Shown here: positions 5,408 to 8,076 of the stretch, piece after piece
Numbering within the stretch: position 1 is the first letter of the stretch
How the letters are laid out: each line of letters opens with the position of its first letter
Made by a program: the position numbers and the translations under genes
From: Planctomycetota bacterium
Lineage (GTDB): Bacteria > Planctomycetota > Phycisphaerae > WQYP01
DNA length: 8,076 bases
Assembly (NCBI GenBank): GCA_021852225.1
Contig: JAJZOA010000213.1
Span: 1 to 8,076, forward strand
Direction of reading: 5' to 3'
Notes under the pieces: generated by a model
What the model saw: only the letters and a program-made list of their open reading frames with translations
Told to the model about the DNA's origin: nothing
Database searches by the model: none

Positions 5408-6490
5408 ATGGTTCTTAATATTCTGCGGTTTTTATTTCTGGCGCTGGTCACCGCGGTGGCGATGGCGTATCTGTCGCTTAATGTGGGAAATGGCGTCTGG
5501 CCATGGGTGGCGATGTTCAGTGCGGTGGTGGTGGCCATAGGCGTTATTCTGGCGGACTTTCTTTTCAAAAAGAAAAACCTGACGGCGATGTCCGGCCTGT
5601 TTTTTGGCGTTCTGGTGGGCATATTGGTCTCGCTGGCGCTGGGATACCTGATTCAGCAGGTGGCGAATATTTTTATAAAGTCGGATACCGCCTATCTGAA
5701 TCAATCGGTCATTACCGGGTTGAAACTGTTGATTGGTCTGATCTGCTGTTATGTGTCGGTTTCGTTTATTCTGCAGACCCGCGATGACTTCCGGTTCATT
5801 ATTCCTTATGTGGAATTCAGCCGGGCGATGCGTGGCTCGCGGCCCTTTATTCTGGACACCAGTGTCATCATCGACGGCCGGATTGCGGATATTGCGGCCA
5901 CTGGTGTGTTTGAAAGCCGCCTGATCGTGCCGCGGTTTGTGCTCAATGAACTTCAGACGGTTGCGGATTCAGGCGACAAACTCAAACGCGGCCGGGGCCG
6001 ACGCGGGCTGGATGTGTTGCAACGGTTGCAGTCCTTGGGGAAACTTGAGCTTCATATTTGGGATGGCACACTGCGTGCGTCGGGACTTCAGGGTGTGGAC
6101 CAGAAGCTTCTGGCATTGACGCAGCAGGAAAACGGGCGGCTGGTCACCAACGACTTTAACCTGAATAAAATCGCCACGCTGCAGGGGCTGCCGGTGATCA
6201 ACATTAATGATCTGGCCAATGCACTTAAACCCGCCGCACTGCCCGGTGAAATGATGCGACTGAAAATCGTGAAACCAGGTGAGGGGCCGGCGCAGGGTGT
6301 GGGCTATCTGGAAGACGGGACAATGGTCGTCGTGGAAGGGGCCCGCGACCGAGTCGGTCATGAGATTGATCTTCTGGTGACCAATGCCGTACAAACTTCG
6401 GCGGGTCGCATGATTTTCGGCCGCCTTGAGTCCACAAATGGCGTGCCCCGAGGTGAACCGGCCGCCCGGCCGGAGCCATCCGCAAAATAA
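5408..6490 (+). CDS. Membrane-anchored PIN/TRAM domain protein (YacL-like)
   Basis: The 360-residue protein has four predicted membrane helices (about 5-24, 31-52, 60-81, 101-122), then a cytoplasmic PIN nuclease-fold domain (147-270) and a C-terminal TRAM RNA-binding domain (281-341). The PIN acidic residues are visible: D150 in FILDTSVIIDGR, E181 in VLNELQ, D231 in GVDQKLL and D249 in VTNDFNLNK; a basic KRGRGRRG segment sits at 193-200. TRAM begins MMRLKIVKPGEGPAQGVGYL. The layout matches the Bacillus YacL family, whose exact substrate is not well defined; membrane-associated RNA cleavage or regulation is the usual inference. All metal-binding residues appear intact, so it is probably active. 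It has its own promoter and ribosome site, 289 bp after ctaB, and lies 143 bp ahead of lysS on the same strand. Confidence 0.93.
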   Translation: MVLNILRFLFLALVTAVAMAYLSLNVGNGVWPWVAMFSAVVVAIGVILADFLFKKKNLTAMSGLFFGVLVGILVSLALGYLIQQVANIFIKSDTAYLNQSVITGLKLLIGLICCYVSVSFILQTRDDFRFIIPYVEFSRAMRGSRPFILDTSVIIDGRIADIAATGVFESRLIVPRFVLNELQTVADSGDKLKRGRGRRGLDVLQRLQSLGKLELHIWDGTLRASGLQGVDQKLLALTQQENGRLVTNDFNLNKIATLQGLPVININDLANALKPAALPGEMMRLKIVKPGEGPAQGVGYLEDGTMVVVEGARDRVGHEIDLLVTNAVQTSAGRMIFGRLESTNGVPRGEPAARPEPSAK

Positions 6491-6549
6491 CGGCAGGCTT
6501 GCCACCTTCATTATGCTTCCGGTTGTGCGTTGCCGGTTTTTCCGAATCA

Positions 6550-6578
6550 TTTTCAGCCGTCCGCCGTCCGGCTACAAT
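6550..6578 (+). promoter_or_regulatory. Candidate promoter of lysS
   Basis: TTTTCA (6550-6555), a 17-base spacer and TACAAT (6573-6578), four and five of six consensus bases. Transcription would start near 6585, with a leader of about 48 bases before ATG 6634. It suggests lysS can be transcribed separately from the PIN/TRAM gene. Confidence 0.5.
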
Positions 6579-6633
6579 ACACGGCTTGGCTTGTCCCGGT
6601 TGATATTGGCGGCCATTTGGAAAAAAGGTACGC

Positions 6634-8076
6634 ATGTTCACGGAAAACCCCCAGTTCAAGGATCGTCAGTTGCGGCTGGAAAAGTGGCGCGCTGCGGGTG
6701 TGGATCCGTTCGGTCAGCGGGTGGATGGTCTTATAAGCACAGCCGGGGCGCGGGCTTTGCATACGCCTGAAACGCCACACGATGGCGGCCCGCAGGCGAA
6801 AATTGCCGGTCGAATTGTCCTGCTGCGCGATATTGGGAAGCTGATTTTCATCACAATCTCTGATTCCGCCGGCCGAATGCAGGTAGGCGTTGCCAAACAG
6901 CTTCTGGCGTCCGACTGGGAAAAGGCCAAACTGCTGGAACTCGGTGATATTGCCTGGTTTTCGGGGAAGGTGGGGCATACCAAAACCGGCGAAATTACAA
7001 TCTGGGCGGATCAATTCGGTCTGGCGGCCAAGGCAATGCTGCCATTGCCTGATAAATTTCACGGCCTGGCGGATACGGAACTCCGCTACCGGCAGCGTTA
7101 TCTGGATCTGGCCGCAAACCCGGAATCGATGGAAGTGTTTGCGGCGCGATCCAGAATTGTCCAGTCGATCCGCGCGTTTCTGCATCAGAGGGATTTTATT
7201 GAGGTCGAAACGCCCATGATGCAATCGATCGCCGGCGGGGCGGCGGCGCGGCCTTTTGTAACGCATCACAATGCTTTGGATACCGACCTTTTCCTCCGTA
7301 TCAGCCCGGAGCTTTATCTCAAGCGGCTGCTGGTGGGCGGCATGGAACGGGTATTTGAAATCAACCGCAATTTCCGCAACGAGGGAATTGATACCCGGCA
7401 TAATCCTGAATTCACCATGATGGAACTCTATCAGGCATACAGCGATCTGGCGGGAATGATGGAATTAACCGAAAGTCTGATTGTCGACCTGGCGGCGGAC
7501 CGGCGGCGACAGCTCTTTAACCGGAACGCCACCACCGGTAATGACGCGCCGGTCGCGTCACAGAGTGTTAAACTTCCCTACGGCGACCGCATGATCGACT
7601 TTTCGCCGCCGTTCCAGCGTATCAGTTACGGCGAGCTGTTTCAGCGCCAGGTTGGAGTGGACATGCTGGATGAACCCGGCGTGCGCGCTGCAGCCGCGAA
7701 ACACCATGTGGCGGAAATCGACAAAAAGGATTCCGCCGTCCTGGTGGGCGAGTTGTTTGAACGTCTGGCTGAACCGAGCCTGTATGGGCTGGATCAGCCG
7801 GTGTTTATTTTTGATTACCCCGCGGGCCTTTGCCCGCTGACGCGCCGCAAGCCGGACAACCCGGCGATCGCCCAGCGGTTTGAACTTTATGTCGCCGGCA
7901 TGGAACTGGCCAATGCCTATACCGAACTGAACGATCCGTTCGTGCAGCATGAAACGTTCTCCGCCCAGTTGGCCGGATTAAAAGAGGAAGATTCCATGGC
8001 ACGCATGGATACCGACTTTATAACCGCGCTCGGCCATGGAATGCCGCCCGCGGGCGGCCTGGGAATCGCCTTGATA
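6634..8076 (+). CDS. lysS: Lysyl-tRNA synthetase, class II (runs off right edge)
   Basis: The enzyme charges tRNA-Lys with lysine in the cytoplasm. The window holds 481 codons, nearly the whole of a protein usually about 490-510 residues long. The N-terminal OB-fold anticodon-binding domain (about 55-135, KIAGRIVLLRDIGKLIFI) is followed by the LysRS linker DTELRYRQRYLDLAANPE. Class II motif 1 ends RDFIEVETPMM (187-196), then GGAAARPFVTHHNALD. Motif 2 is RVFEINRNFRNEG with DTRHNPEFTMMELYQAY (239-269), and the lysine-pocket region ELANAYTELNDP is present near the end. Motif 3 begins PPAGGLGIALI and is cut by the edge. ATG 6634 has an AAGG (6625-6628) five bases upstream. The 282-residue open frame on the opposite strand (6553-7401) is a codon-bias shadow. 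Identity is secure; only the extreme C-terminus is unseen. Confidence 0.97.
   Translation, partial: MFTENPQFKDRQLRLEKWRAAGVDPFGQRVDGLISTAGARALHTPETPHDGGPQAKIAGRIVLLRDIGKLIFITISDSAGRMQVGVAKQLLASDWEKAKLLELGDIAWFSGKVGHTKTGEITIWADQFGLAAKAMLPLPDKFHGLADTELRYRQRYLDLAANPESMEVFAARSRIVQSIRAFLHQRDFIEVETPMMQSIAGGAAARPFVTHHNALDTDLFLRISPELYLKRLLVGGMERVFEINRNFRNEGIDTRHNPEFTMMELYQAYSDLAGMMELTESLIVDLAADRRRQLFNRNATTGNDAPVASQSVKLPYGDRMIDFSPPFQRISYGELFQRQVGVDMLDEPGVRAAAAKHHVAEIDKKDSAVLVGELFERLAEPSLYGLDQPVFIFDYPAGLCPLTRRKPDNPAIAQRFELYVAGMELANAYTELNDPFVQHETFSAQLAGLKEEDSMARMDTDFITALGHGMPPAGGLGIALI

Noticed and set aside
6553..7401. 282-residue open frame on the minus strand opposite lysS
   Set aside because: It lies wholly antisense to a secure lysS, is rich in Arg, Gln and His, and has no domain or ribosome site; it is a GC-bias shadow.

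Overview
The window is GC-rich bacterial chromosome, most likely from a member of the Planctomycetota. That placement is an inference from protein style: the heme O synthase has a YRDDYSHGGFRMLPVV loop, a small membrane protein ends GELLLILRDVTRK, a membrane PIN/TRAM protein lies close to lysS, and several genes lack a clear Shine-Dalgarno sequence. No 16S rRNA or other taxonomic marker is present. There is no tRNA, rRNA, CRISPR array, insertion sequence or phage gene.

Layout. The left edge (1-102, minus) is the N-terminus of a family 2 glycosyltransferase. A 313-bp divergent gap follows; its right half carries two interlocking 11-bp inverted repeats (336-387). Beside them on the plus strand is the wreck of a DUF4143-type AAA ATPase (416-876), which has a P-loop and a Walker B but has lost an internal segment, the reading frame and its whole C-terminal half. 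It ends against msrA (873-1394, minus). Further along the minus strand is an ATGA-overlapping pair: a 33-residue CxxC microprotein (1792-1893) and a 92-residue two-helix membrane protein (1517-1795). On the plus strand, 2283-3299 encodes an ATP-dependent DNA ligase with an N-terminal SWIM zinc finger. A poorly coding stretch of about 790 bp (3300-4089) follows, holding one protein-like fragment and the likely ctaB promoter. Then come ctaB (4090-5118), a membrane-anchored PIN/TRAM nuclease-like protein (5408-6490) and the first 481 codons of lysS (6634 to the right edge). The last three genes each have a plausible sigma-70-type promoter of their own.

Function. These are mainly housekeeping functions with no shared pathway: methionine sulfoxide repair, heme O synthesis, lysyl-tRNA charging and a probable RNase or regulator. 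The accessory items are the SWIM-ligase, the decayed ATPase with its repeat-rich leader, and the microprotein/membrane-protein pair. I see no convincing multi-gene undescribed system. The best candidates for a second look are the SWIM-ligase architecture with its possibly leaderless start, the interlocking repeats before the ATPase wreck, and the small coupled pair.
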